DNA from: Flammula alnicola
Taxonomy: Eukaryota > Basidiomycota > Agaricomycetes > Agaricales > Strophariaceae
DNA length: 61,913 nt
NCBI GenBank assembly: GCA_015499995.1
Contig: JADNRV010000289.1
Span: 1-61,913 of the forward strand
Direction of reading: 5' to 3'
A program made the translations under genes and the position numbers. The notes beneath the pieces were generated by a model. That model worked only from the letters and a program-made list of their open reading frames with translations. It ran no database searches and was not told the origin of the DNA. How positions within the stretch are numbered: position 1 is the stretch's first letter; the number at the start of each line of letters is the position of its first letter. Shown in pieces: positions 1-13,390 of this stretch.

Positions 1-67
1 CCCCTCCTCTCCTCATGCTCATCTTTAGAGTCATTTGCTGATCTATTCTTGCTCTCTTTATTAACAG

Positions 68-979
68 AAAGGAGAGCTAGATCTGACAGGCGCAGCACGC
101 ATTGTTCTCCGAGATTGGAGTGTCGGCAAACTTGCCCATTACACGACACCGCCTGCAAATCTTTCTACGACTTCGGCGGAGCCTTCAAACTCAAATCCTG
201 ACACGCTCCTAACACAGCTGTACGCAATGATGAAGCGATTCTGGCGCGATTCCCACACGGAAGGAAAGACGAAAAGCGGAGGACTCGTCAAACTCTCGCC
301 CAGCTCCGCGAGGAGCGGAAAGCCGCGGTCGAAGAAGATTGGGCTGCTCTTCAGCATGCTGAGGATGAGGAGAGTGATGATGATGGCGACGAGTCCGAGG
401 ATGGTGGTGTTGAGGGTATGGATGTTGATTATCAAGAGAAGGAGGACGACGAGGAAGAGGAAGAAGAGGAGAAGAAGAAGATCTCGATGAAGAGGCCGAC
501 GGGTCAGACGAGGAAGACGAAGAAGAAGAGGCAGCGCCGGCCGCTTTCCAACAAGCAAAAACGGAAACGCCCCTTCGTGACCTCTCAACCCGAACGGCCA
601 GCCAAAAAGGTCGCGTTCGCACCACCTCCAGCGAAACACTCACGGTCAGGTCCGAAGCCCGTCGCAGACAATGCAGCGAATGGAAAACAAAGTCCATCAA
701 GACAGCGCAGCAGAAGCCTCTCAAGCCTGTGCAAACATCTGCTAAGAAGCTCGAGAGCAACGGCAGGAAAAGCCTGTGTCGGTCAAGACTGCGGCGAAAA
801 CGAAGTCTGATCTTACAAAGGTTCCGCAGGCAGTGGTGGCATGAAGAAACCTTCACCGTCGGAGAACATGGGAAGGTGGCAATAAGCCCTCGACCGCGAA
901 GGCTAAAGGAGCCCTTGCTCCTGATGGAAAGAAGGACGGCAATGGTCAAGAGGCGTACGATTTCGGAAAGTTCTTCTGA
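68..979 (+). pseudogene. Nug1/GNL3-type nucleolar GTPase, 3' part, frame-broken
   Basis: An intron acceptor (aacag, ending at 67) leads into coding sequence reading GAARIVLRDWSVGKLAHY then TTPPA. This resembles the segment just after the GTPase domain of Nug1/GNL3-family nucleolar GTPases, which act in 60S export. An acidic and lysine-rich tail follows, as in that family, ending EAYDFGKFF before the stop at 977-979. The tail is readable only by changing frame: frame 2 to about 226, frame 1 (NDEAILARF), frame 0 (acidic run from about 480), frame 1 (KKVAFAPPPAK), frame 0 at about 729, frame 2 at about 767, and at least one more change at 840-880. Neighbouring genes are intact, so sequencing noise is a weaker explanation than decay. 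The N-terminal GTPase domain lies outside the window. The family call is moderately sure. Confidence 0.5.
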
Positions 980-2326
980 GCTGTTGTCGCCTTTGTGATG
1001 CTTTCGTGATTTTTCATTATTTACACTGTCGTATTTTCTTTCTTGGGAGAACTACTTTCGCGTCGTTGCTTGTATGAAAGTGAGGAAATTTTTTGAGTGT
1101 AATTCGATGACTCTGGGTGCCTTAAAAATAAACAACGTCAAGCGCCCACTGGCACTGACGACGAGTCACTGCTCTTTTTAGCTTTGTCACCCTTTCTTGT
1201 TAACCACCAACGTCGAGTCATTCATATCGCCTCGGACAGTCCTCACTTGAGCTAAATCCCTGTAATTTCGGCTTGCAATTACAATGGACATGCGAGTCTT
1301 TACGGCAGTTGCTCAATTTGAACCGTTAGAACTACCAACAGGATTGTCGCGGGCTTTCAAATTTCATTTCATGGTGCGGCTTTGTACTATAGCTGCCCAA
1401 TTCCTTTACTCTGCATCTAACATCTTGTTATCGCGTTAGGAACGTACCCACTAGCGGTCTGCAGGAATCTCCGAAAACTACTGCGTAAAGCAGCGCACGT
1501 TTCAAATCTTGATGACAATTTTCGCGAAGGACCCACCACATATGTCAGGAACCTCTCAACGCAAGATTAACTTGTTCAAAACAATTATGACAAGAAAATT
1601 TCTTCCAACCAGTGTCATCCGTAGCAAGCAACGCTGTGTGGGCCTTCAACCTCGGAAATCGCCAATCAATACCCCTCGCGCTCTTTCTGAATTAGCGACT
1701 AGAGGCTGATGGTGACCTTTTCTGGTCTGGTCTGACCTTGAGTCAGGTAGAAATGACGGGATCGAGATCGCGGTTACTAGTACAGGTGGTGTGTCTTACT
1801 TCAACCTCCAACCCCAACGACTTTCTGAAATATCCTGTCTCGGTTTCGAAGCGCAGCCTGCTATTTTGAGCGTCCCCGTCCTGATATGGTCGGTTGTGAG
1901 GCAGTGTCGGTCGAAATGGCCGAGCAAAACCCATTTGGCATTGCCTCCAGTACACAAAAACTGGTCCGCTAATCACATCGCTAGGCCAATCGCACAACAA
2001 ATAGACTACTGTCTAGAGATGCAAACCATCGCAACAGTTGGAGATTAAAGGTTAGCACCCGCTATAATTATTCCATTCTAGTTTAGAAGGTCTTACCCAT
2101 TATTGTTGAGACCACAAACGCGTCAGGGGGGTTCTCCGAAAGTTGTGGAAACGCGCCTAACTTCGCATTCTCAGGGCTTCTCGTGGGATCAAGTGTCTTT
2201 CCAATCTCAGATTAGAGTGCACTGGAGCTCAGACCTCATTGCATCACCCTTCTCCTTTAAAAACGACGGTTCATATTGCAATTGCCCCTCACTTTTCTCC
2301 ACCACTCTCTTGCGTCACTGGCACAA
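980..2326. other. Intergenic, no supported gene
   Basis: Only short ORFs with no recognisable motif or coding-like composition. The right end should hold the promoter and 5' UTR of the F-box gene starting at 2387. Confidence 0.5.
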
Positions 2327-2386
2327 GTAAGCCTTCCCTCCTTTTTGTCGACGGCCTTGCTTTACTCATTATGTATCACGTTCAGG

Positions 2387-3940
2387 ATGCCAACTTATCT
2401 AAACACAGATCCCACATCGCGCCCTCATTTGAGTCCTTTGAAAGGCAAACGACCCTCTCTCGCGGCTGAATCAACTCAAAGCAGAAGAGACTCAACCGTA
2501 AGTAACTATAGCATCTGTTTATTTAACGTTTCTCATTGCTCAATTCCTCAGCCGTTCGCATATCATGCACCCTCGCCATTCGATTCGCTACCTATCGAAC
2601 TACAAATTGAAATCTTCACTCATTGTCTACCATCCTTCCCTCGTTTCGATATCAACGATGGACCTCTCCTAATCTCGCGGGTTTGCAGGGCGTGGAAAGA
2701 CTTAGTCCTCGACACACCAAAATTCTGGTCGACATTCGAAATCGAAATCACCGGATCAGGGACATCACTTTCGCCGCCTGACATAAACGTCACGAACACC
2801 ATGGACATATGGTTGAAACGGTCCAAAAACTACCCGCTGACAGTGCGCATAGTACACATCCCGGTCGGGCGTGTTCCTGACCAGCGGTCGGCACAGCTAT
2901 TAGCTGCTTTGATTCCCCAGTCTCGTCGATGGAGGCATGTCGAGTTCATATTACCCGCCTCAACCATGTCATCCTTACAAAAATCTCTTCCTCCCGATTT
3001 CCCGACCCTGCAATCTCTAACGCTCCAATTGAAAGGGCTCTGGAGCTCTACCCCGTCATTCAATATTTCCATGTTGAATATTCCCTGGCATCAGCTCACC
3101 GTTCTAGAACTCCAGCTAGAGCACAATAACCTGGTCACTTTAGACAAATGCTTGGACATCCTCTCGCTGGCCGAAAGACTTACGCAATTCACCGTGAACG
3201 CCTCTTGCATTTTGGACCATCCAGAAACATACACCGATAGAATTTTGCTGCCTAAATTGGAGACACTACACCTCATTCTCCATGGAGGTAGTGATGACAC
3301 GCAGGTACCAACGACTGACCGTCCCGAGACGCGTCTGATGCAGTTCCTCGACATCCTCGATCTCCCAAAACTTGAGGCGCTCCATTTGGGATGGCTCGTA
3401 AAACAACCCGTGGCTTGGTCGCCGACACACCCGGATTTCGTTAGATTCCTTCGGAGAGTGGCGCACGCCATTGATACCCTCAGCATTGCGTATCTCCCCT
3501 TATCCGAACACGAACTCATAGAATGCCTGTCAGAGGTTCCAAATGTTACTCACCTGGACCTCCGATTCTCCCTGAGCGACATCGAGAATGACCCTATCAC
3601 GGACAGCCTCATCGCAGCATGTACCTTGCTTTGGGATTCTCCGTCGGACAGTGGAAATCAAGGGAGGCGACAGGCCATCACAAAGCCCCGTCTTCCCCTC
3701 CTGGAGTCCTTGGACTTGCAATGCAGCGGGAAACGTTATACCGTTGAGGGTCTTCTAGCGTTCATCAATTCGCGACGCCAAACGGCCAATCGAGAAGGGA
3801 CCGAAGCGGTCCCAAACAGCGTGCTCAAGTCGTTTCACCTTCTTTCCACGAATTCTCCTATGAGATCGATGGAGAAACGCGTTCAAGAGTACCGCTCCGA
3901 AGGTTTCGACATTTCGGTCGACAGTTTGGTTATCCGCTGA
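2387..3940 (+). CDS. F-box protein, solo, about 499 aa
   Basis: CDS join(2387..2497,2552..3940). A likely 5' UTR intron (2327-2385, gtaagc...ttcag) ends one base before the chosen ATG at 2387. A 54-nt intron (2498-2551, gtaagt...cctcag) keeps frame, so an uninterrupted ORF runs through it. After the intron comes an F-box-like segment, FDSLPIELQIEIFTHCLPSF, followed by a CRAWKDLVLDTPKFW-type second half that is typical of agaricomycete F-box proteins (roughly residues 50-105). The remainder is leucine-rich and probably forms a degenerate LRR-like substrate-recognition region. Such proteins usually bridge Skp1-Cullin ubiquitin ligases to targets; the target is unknown. It is not closely similar to the F-box families further right. 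Confidence 0.8.
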   Translation: MPTYLNTDPTSRPHLSPLKGKRPSLAAESTQSRRDSTVSNYSICLFNVSHCSIPQPFAYHAPSPFDSLPIELQIEIFTHCLPSFPRFDINDGPLLISRVCRAWKDLVLDTPKFWSTFEIEITGSGTSLSPPDINVTNTMDIWLKRSKNYPLTVRIVHIPVGRVPDQRSAQLLAALIPQSRRWRHVEFILPASTMSSLQKSLPPDFPTLQSLTLQLKGLWSSTPSFNISMLNIPWHQLTVLELQLEHNNLVTLDKCLDILSLAERLTQFTVNASCILDHPETYTDRILLPKLETLHLILHGGSDDTQVPTTDRPETRLMQFLDILDLPKLEALHLGWLVKQPVAWSPTHPDFVRFLRRVAHAIDTLSIAYLPLSEHELIECLSEVPNVTHLDLRFSLSDIENDPITDSLIAACTLLWDSPSDSGNQGRRQAITKPRLPLLESLDLQCSGKRYTVEGLLAFINSRRQTANREGTEAVPNSVLKSFHLLSTNSPMRSMEKRVQEYRSEGFDISVDSLVIR

Positions 3941-4364
3941 TTTATAATGTATGTATCTCCTAACTTCTAGCTAGCAGCTGACTGTATATTACTGTGCGCT
4001 CTTTCTGTATTATAATTGATCCCCGTTGGACGGAGCAGACTGGCGCCAACTACTAATAGTAGTATAGTACTAGTAATAGCATGGACTTAATGGACTTGTA
4101 ATGGACTCGTAGACAAGTATTTTTACGAAATCCCGTATTTGATGACCAGAACAATGTACCCCTCTTTTTATAATGCATGACCTATAAATGGGCCCGGCCC
4201 GCCAATCATTAAGTACTTGAAGTAGTCGAACTGGTTAAAGTTTGGGTAATTAACGCGTTTAATCACATGATTAGAATAATTCATCACGTGGATGAATTTT
4301 CTGATTTTCACCCCGTCATTTACGTCGTTACTCGTATCTTTTTGCACATTTACTCTTCGACTCA
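3941..4364. other. Intergenic between F-box gene and NOP9
   Basis: AT-rich spacer with short repeats of tagtagta/actagta type near 4050-4080. It contains the F-box 3' UTR and the NOP9 promoter. Nothing else supported. Confidence 0.4.
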
Positions 4365-7288
4365 ATGCCACGAGAAAACAGAAAGAGGGGAAAGAAGCAT
4401 AAGAAGCAAAATGAAGAAGAACCCCAGTACAAAGAAGCATATGTCGAACCACAGGTGGAGTCGCCCGCAGAGCCATCATGGATTGTCCCAGCCCCAGCAC
4501 AAGTCGAGGAAGATAACCCTGAAGCACCTTTTGGTTATGTCGACGTTGATGTAAAGGCGTATTTCCGGACGGTTGATGTTCAAATTCGTGATTGGCAAGA
4601 TATCCAGGAGGAGAGCGCAGGGGTGGACGGAGATGTTGACCCGAATGAGCGTATGTATTTATCTGGGATACTGGGTGGAATTCAATGGGTCCTGACGTTT
4701 CTTAGACAAAAGATTATTCTTTACCGCTGCCCTCCAAGAAATGCAAGGCAAGGAAAAGCAACTTGCAACAGACCCGGACTGCTCTGTGATCTTGGAGAGA
4801 ATGTCGTACTCCATGGATGACTTCGTTCGACGGGTTTTCGTTGATAGTCTCGCTGGTTCGTAAGTTGTCTGAACACTATGCGATGTATACCCAGTTGATT
4901 TTTTTTTGTCAAATGACAGATACGAAGGTCTCGTACGGCATAGGTTTGCCTCGCATGTCTGCCAAACTCTTTTTACGGTAGCCAAAGCCACGATCTCAAG
5001 AGAGGTGAGAAACTTTGGTTTTATCTCTTTCTTTACTAAACGGTTACAGACAAAAGCAATCATGCCTGCAATACCTGAATCAGAGGAACAAGGCGAGCTT
5101 CGCACATTAACCCAGCTTGTGTTAGATATCTGCGAGGTCTGCACTAATCCTCCTCATCCTACAAAACGCTGAAACTTTCCGACCGTTCTAGGAGCTTCTT
5201 CCTACTTTTCCCTCCCTCATCTTGGATCCCTTCGCATCCCACGTCATCCGCAGTCTGCTCTTGCTCTTGTCGCCCAATCTTTCAGCATCGGAAGATAGTT
5301 CACAGTCAGCTGTGCGGTCGAAGAAGAGTGCAGCGTGGAAAGCCAGACAGGGCCAAATGAAATCCGTTTTCGAGGAAGACAAAGGCAAGGGAAAAGAAAC
5401 CATGAGAAGTGCTCCTGCCGAATTTCGACAGATGGCCAGGCGCTTGGTGGAAGTGGTTAAGGAGCAGCTCGGAGAAAATGAAACGCGTGCTATGGCAGCA
5501 AATAAAGTTGCTTGCCCTGGACTGCAGGTAATCCACTTGGTTGCCATTGATGATTGCATACTGACTCTCTTCATCAGATGTTATTAGAAGTTGAGGCCGA
5601 CCAAGACATGTCATACCAGTCTGGCTCTCTGATGGATAGAGTGATGGTCGGTGTCATCACTGCTTGTCGTACGTGACTATGTGTCAAGTTTTTTTTAAAA
5701 CACTTCTGAATTCCTTGCGCTTATTTTAGTACAGGATCCACCTTCCCGGGTCGAGGAGTCGGATTACCTTGGCACTCTTCTCCGAGATCCCAATTCATCC
5801 CATCTCCTCGAAATAATCGTGTCTCGTTGTCCAGACAAAGCATTCAATGCAATGTGGAAAACTTACTTCAAAGGCAAACTTGCCCGATTAGCAGCTCATC
5901 CTGTAGCCAATTTCGTGCTCGCGAAGGCTGTGGAAAGAGTCTCGGAACATCAATTATCAGAAATTTTCGGGGAGCTTGATGGTACTTGGAACAAATTAAT
6001 TCGTCAGTTTCTTGAGTGTCCATTATTGAACTTTGACTAACCCCCTGGGTCTTCTCAGGAACCTCAAGGACTGGAGTACTAAGGGCTATTGTTGATAGGG
6101 CGTCCGCTCTTAAATTGTCAGGACAACAGATAATCGAGGTTCGCTTTTCCGATTCAGCTCTTGGCCCTGATTATGACCAGTTATTGTACACCGTAGGCTG
6201 TATGCTTAGCCTTTGACCTCAACGCACCCGAAGACAAAACCATGGTAGTGCCGTGCGCAATGACCCTTCTGCCTGTAGTGGTTAGAGATGGCTTCATGCG
6301 TCCTCTTGTTTTCGTCAACTGATATATTCTTAGGAATACCGTGCTGCTGTCGCCAATCGACCAACTCACAAGCAACCACCATCACAACAACACAACGGTC
6401 ACCGACAAGGTCCACCCATCCAAGATCCCTTGGAACCTAAAACGCAAGGAAGCGTATTGCTCCAATCATTACTTCGACTCCCTGAACCGCTCAACCAATT
6501 CGTTACCGACAGGTACGGCGTTTTTTTACAGCCTTGAGTTCCATATTTACACCACGTAGCATCTATTCATTACCAGTCGAGGAGCGTATCAAAATCGCGC
6601 ACAATCCCTCGGGATCTAGGGTGTTTGACGCTCTGCTAGACTCAACGACAGTTCCAGCAAAAGTAAAACGACAGTTCGTCATGGATTTCATCGGGCATTA
6701 CCACTTACTCGTCGACGACAAATTGGGCAGCCGTGTGGGCGATCGGTGTTGGGCTTTCTGCGACACATATCTCAAGGTATGTTACCAATCTGTGAGCTCG
6801 TGGAGATAAGCTGATATGTAGTGATACAGGAAAAAATCGCGCGATCGCTCGTCAACCAAGAACAAACACTGGCTGCGTCCTACTATGGCAAATTCTTTGC
6901 CCGAAACCTAAACCTCTATCTGCTTCAACGACGCCCAGAGGACTGGAGAAACCTTCAATCGGAACGAAAACGTGCGCAAGACCAACAGCAGCAACAACGA
7001 CAGACTACAGTCCCTGTCCATGTTCCCGAGAAACAATTACTGGCCGAGCAGCCCGAAACACGAAAGCGAAAAGCGCGGCCTGAGAATGAGATCGACGCCT
7101 TATTCGACGCAAAACTCGGTAAAAGGATCAAAAAAGCGGCACTCGTTGATGTCGTGCCAGTATCTGAGGCGCCGGTGGATGTTCATCCCACCAAAAATGA
7201 AAAAGTCAACGACAAGGAGCTACAGCAAGTTCTTGGTGCCATTCGTGTGGCACCGGCGAATGACGGGAAGAAAAAGAGGAGGCATTAG
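4365..7288 (+). CDS. NOP9: Nop9, Pumilio-repeat nucleolar protein
   Basis: CDS join(4365..4650,4706..4859,4920..5004,5050..5136,5192..5527,5578..5668,5730..6002,6059..6138,6197..6280,6334..6512,6560..6776,6830..7288), 776 aa; all phases agree. Nop9 is a nucleolar RNA-binding protein of Pumilio type needed for 18S rRNA maturation in 90S/pre-40S particles. The N-terminus is the basic [14 protein letters not shown] block. The first repeat region carries [19 protein letters not shown] and [17 protein letters not shown], and later repeats include [15 protein letters not shown] and [15 protein letters not shown]. The C-terminal exon is charged, ends KKKRRH and contains a nuclear-localisation-like [22 protein letters not shown]. 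Eleven introns of about 45-61 nt. The intron at 5137 has an unusual gtctgc donor but restores a continuous repeat. Confidence 0.93.
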
Positions 7289-7748
7289 GATTTCCGAAAT
7301 GCGTCTGTTGTATATTGACGAGATCAATACCCTTGCGCTTGTGTCCCTGATATCTATGATGAATCCATTTCTGTAAACGAAACCCCTAGTTGCGAAGTTA
7401 GTTGAAGCCTATCATATAATTGCGGCATCCACTCTTATAGAACGGAGCACACTGCTTTAACCATCGACTACGTCATTGTAACGTTCTGTTAAGACATGTT
7501 CCAACAGTCGAAGACTACTAACGCTCAGCGTATGTAAATTTCAAGCCGACACCATTGGATGCAGCCATACTCTTCTCCAACCAAAAACTACTTCACTTGA
7601 TTGTCCATTCCTGCCAGTGTATCTCGTTTTGTACACAACACATTATGTAATAATTACATTAGCTAATAAGTACACATATACCGGTGAGCTTGCGAACAGA
7701 CTGGTCGCGAGTCTACCAAACTGCTCTCCTTGTTTGTTGTTCCGCCAT
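7289..7748. other. Convergent 3' spacer between NOP9 and actin
   Basis: NOP9 (plus) and the divergent actin (minus) converge here. Only 3' UTR-like AT-rich sequence is seen. Confidence 0.5.
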
Positions 7749-9333
7749 TTAGAAGCACTCTACAGACGAGATGAGTAAAGGTACTTGTGAAAGTAGGCAA
7801 AACGGAGTAAGCGTACTGCGATGAACGATTGCCGGGCCCGACTCGTCATACTCTTCCTTGGAGCACCACAAGTTCTGGAAAGTGCTGAGGGACGCCAAGA
7901 TGGACCCGCCGATCCACACAGAGTACTTGCGCTCGGGAGGCGCGATGACCTTGACTTTCATGCTCGAAGGCGACAGCGCGGTGAGCTCCTTCTGCATGCG
8001 ATCAGAGATCCCAGGGAACATGGTGCTGCCACCCGAGAGAACGACGTTGCCGTAGAGGTCGCGGCGGACATCGATATCGCACTTAAAGATAGAGTTGTAG
8101 CTATCGAGAAGAAAATAGCTAAGTAGGAGTTTCGACACCTCGATGCTGAATAAAAGATGCCTCACGTCATCTCGTGGATACCGGCCGCTTCGAGTCCAAG
8201 GAATGCAGGTTGGAAAAGTGCTTCAGGAGCACGGAAGCTAAATTGTTGTTATATCAGAACCAGAAACTTTAGCATCGGCATGAGAGATGAATTACTGCTT
8301 ACCGCTCATTGCCAATCGTGATGATATTGCCATCAGGCAGCTCGTAGTTCTTCTCAAGTGCAGAAGACTGAGCGGCAGTGATTAACTCCTGCTCGAAATC
8401 GAGAGCAACGTAGCAGAGCTTCTCCTTGATGTCACGGACGATTTCGCGCTCGGCGGTGGTCGTGAACGAATATCCGCGCTCCGTCAGGTTCGTTACCAAG
8501 CCGTTGGTCAAATCGCGCCCGGCGAGATTGAGGCGGAGGATGGCGTGGTTCAGAGAGAAGCCCTCGTAGATCGGCACAGTGTGCGTAACACCATCCCCAG
8601 AGTCGAGCACGATACCCGTGGTCCTTCCAGATGCGTACAGAGACAGAACGGCCTGAATGGACACGTAGAATGCAGGAACGTTGAACGTCTCAAACATGAT
8701 CTGCGTCATCTTTTCACGGTTAGCCTTGGGGTTGAGAGGAGCCTCGGTCATAAGGACAGGATGTTCCTCTGGCGCGACACGGAGCTCGTTGTAGAACGTG
8801 TGATGCCATATCTTCTCCATGTCGTCCCAGTTAGTCACAATGCCGTGCTCGATGGGGTACTTCAAGGTAAGGATACCACGCTTAGCTTGGGCTTCATCAC
8901 TGATTCAAGAATATGAGCACCCGACTTGGCTCAAGGAAGAGATGCTCACCCAACGTAAGAATCTTTTACACCCATACCGACCATAACGCCCTCATAGCGG
9001 TGGCGACCAACGATCGAACTAGGAATTGGATGTGAGGTTTTCGTAGATACACATATACTTAATTATGACCAACTCACGGGAAAACAGCTCGCGGGGCATC
9101 GTCACCTGCAAGGACGTTAATCAAGCCTCAAATATTCATGTCGTAGACGAGTTACCAGCAACTAGACGCGCATTTCATGAGCTCAATTTCATCCAGAAAA
9201 AAAGAAATCACTTACAACCAGCCTTGCACATGCCGGAACCATTATCAATAACCTACAGAGCTTTGGTGAGATCGTTACATCACCTCGCGGATTGTGAAAT
9301 TATACGCACAATAGCTGTAACTTCGTCCTCCAT
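7749..9333 (-). CDS. Divergent actin paralogue, 375 aa
   Basis: Complement join(7749..7759,7817..8100,8166..8237,8303..8899,8950..9018,9078..9105,9166..9171,9216..9252,9310..9333), exactly 375 codons plus stop. ATP-binding loops [13 protein letters not shown] and [10 protein letters not shown] and the C-terminus IVHRKCF are intact, so it should fold as actin. It differs from the neighbouring conventional actin at residues that are almost invariant: the D-loop region reads [16 protein letters not shown], where conventional actin has Pro38, His40, Gln41 and Gln49. Other changes include [20 protein letters not shown] and [19 protein letters not shown]. The exon structure, including the 11-nt last exon and a 6-nt exon, is the same as in the neighbour, so it arose by tandem duplication. 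It is likely expressed or selected, because the frame and all splice sites survive. Its role (specialised actin or co-polymer) is unknown. Confidence 0.93.
9166..9171 (-). other. 6-nt micro-exon of divergent actin
   Basis: On the minus strand TTGCTG lies between an AG acceptor (ctag) and a GTAACT donor. It supplies the codons that turn GGT-T / GT-GAC into Gly-Phe-Ala-Gly-Asp (residues 20-24), otherwise missing from the protein. Confidence 0.9.
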
Positions 9334-10199
9334 TGCGATTGCTTATTCGTAGAAATGCAACGTGCGATAACTTGAATGTGGCTAGTGTTCCCTCCATACC
9401 TTATGTATGGTAAGTCAAGGTGCGCCGCAGTATGCGTCATAATGTCGGAAATGTCCAGAAAGTCGGATCTGGATCGCAGGTGCACGCACACCTCAGGCCA
9501 GGCATGACCCTTGCACCTAGACCTGCCCCGCGCACTTCCGCAATTTGCCGAGGTTTTTCCCATGCACCCAACGCGCGCCTACCTAACTCGCACATCTCAT
9601 GAAGCACCTCGCACTTAGCACCTCGCACCTTCAACTTGCAGTGTGCACCTCGCAGCTGCTCACGTAACCCCGTGAATGAATAGCCTGAACTTGGCAATGG
9701 GCGCGCACGTCAGTCAGTGGTGGCACCGTGAGAGGCTGGGCATGAGACTACTTTAAATTACTATGCCCCAAACAACCAAGGAGGGTAAAGTCGCTTGTTT
9801 AGTGCATGAGCGTTCCTCTTGCAAGACATGAAAATAAACCTCGATCCAGTCCTGGCAAAAACTCGCCAAAGATTAAAAAAAAAGTCCCAAAGTAACATCA
9901 AACATTCAACGTTTCATACTCGTAAAGAAAGAAAAAGGCAAGAAAATCACCAGAAAAAGGACTCTACAGCAACGCCAAGGAGGAAGGAGAGAAGGCGGGA
10001 GAATTCCACTGGCAGCTAAACCGAATTCTAAAACTTGTAGAGGATTAAAAGGCAACATGTATTCGATAATCGACGCCGAAGAACAGCAACACAAGAATTA
10101 AGATCCCACCACCAACAGCCTTCCTCCCCAATCCCACTGTCCTTTGCACAATTATTCCAAACTTCTCTCTCTTCTCGTTTATCATAACATCGTGATCGT
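9334..10199. other. Spacer between the two actin genes
   Basis: Holds the promoter of the divergent actin and the 3' UTR of the conventional one. A short degenerate direct repeat of gcacctcgca occurs several times at about 9600-9660. An A-rich stretch lies at 9830-9960. No gene seen. Confidence 0.5.
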
Positions 10200-11793
<1,594 letters not shown>

Positions 11794-13390
11794 TGTGATT
11801 ATTCGTTAAAATGAGGTGAAAAGATAAGTTGAGAGGGGCGATAAAGTGAGCTGTAAGTTGCCAATTGCGCGGTTTGATCGATTTATAGGCGATGAAGATG
11901 CGCAGCAGCGGAGTGAAAGGAGAAATGGACAGCAAAAAGAGTCAGCGCCTGTCACTGAGAACTGCGGACGAGCTGAACGCCACTGACGACGGCGACAAAG
12001 CTTACCTTGAAGTGCTCCGGAATGTGAGTGTGATGGATAGAGGGTAGATCAACCTGTTTCGCTATTCCGTAGGCTTATCCGATTGCGTGAGGGCAGGCTT
12101 GGATCCTTGCCTTTTATAGACCCTGTGGCTGAAGGGCTGTGCTCCCCGTTCCATTCGTCAAAGTCACTCTGCAAAGCTTTGTCCTCCTCTTCATATTAAA
12201 AGAAGCCTCTCAGCGACAACTTTTAAATAAAACACTCATGGGAAAGAGTAATTTTTTGAAATTGGCTTCTTCACGAAAAAAGTCACACTTGGGCGCTTCG
12301 TACTTGGACTGGTGACCATTCTTGATCCAACTGTGGGGGGTCTTCTCGTAACATACATAATGCGGATCACCTTGCCCCCACTTCGCTGATTTTCAAACGT
12401 AGATCCCTTCCATGACGAGGCGCTCTTGAAAAGGTTAATCATAACCTCACCCTGTGACCAGATATAGACTGTGCGACTAGGACGAATGAACAGAAATGGG
12501 CCCTAGGATCGGAAAACCTATGGCACATGCTATCGAGCGAGACGGCTTTGAACACACTGCCTTAATGATCGACCTGGTTTATCAGACCCGTCGTCCAATT
12601 ATTCTCGATTCCTCTGGCAACTTATCGCACCGACAAGTTACAACGACCATTCTGCTAAAAAAGAATTACTTGAATTTTCGCCCCTGTGGTCAGAATCGCC
12701 TAGGAATAGCCTGCGCGTTGGACGATTGAAACTAGTCTTTGGTGTTTCGCTCTACTCGTATGAATCTCGAATTTAGTCTGATAACGTACCCACCGCCGAG
12801 GTTCCCTGCTGTCGCCACATGATAACTCGAAGAATCTCACATCGTCTTGCCAAGTTGCGATAGCCGGAGCCCCTAAGCTGCAGGGATTGCGATTCTGGCA
12901 AGATATTCGACCAGCTTCCAGTGCTTTCAGCCCGCGTCTATATAAGAAAGCCGCGGAAGGCTTCCGTCGAACAGCCTGATTTATGACTTATATATGTTTT
13001 ATGTTTGGCCAACGAATATAATCCAAGAATGCAACGTAAGCCCTCAGTATCATTCTTTACAGAATACCAAGGCGGAGATTACGGGCGCCACTGGAGGCAA
13101 TCTGTGACGAGGAGTCAGCCATGGCGTTGTAGTGCTTACGACGAAGACGAATGAGACTCCTCTGTTGGAAAATCAAAAACTAAACGGGGGATTATTGTAA
13201 CTCTCGAGTCTTGGTCATCACTGGATTGGAGGATACATCACTGAGAACCGCTGAGAACTCCTGGGCACAAACGCGGCTCTTTTCGGTATACGATAATGAC
13301 TCGGAGATAAAATGGAAAAGTGGTGAGCACATACGGATACATAGGATTTTCAGAACTAATATTCACTGTCCCATTGACGCAATGGCTACC
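11794..13390. other. Intergenic upstream of actin
   Basis: Actin promoter and 5' UTR region. A tctatataag TATA-like block lies near 12938. Several small ORFs (for example about 12496-12729 plus) show no recognisable family. No RNA gene identified. Confidence 0.4.

Noticed and set aside
209..949. 246-codon Ser/Arg-rich minus-strand ORF
   Set aside because: Antisense shadow of the acidic/lysine-rich GTPase tail.
7821..8126. Plus-strand ORFs over the actin genes (also 8545-8916 and 11000-11371)
   Set aside because: Antisense shadows of highly conserved actin exons.
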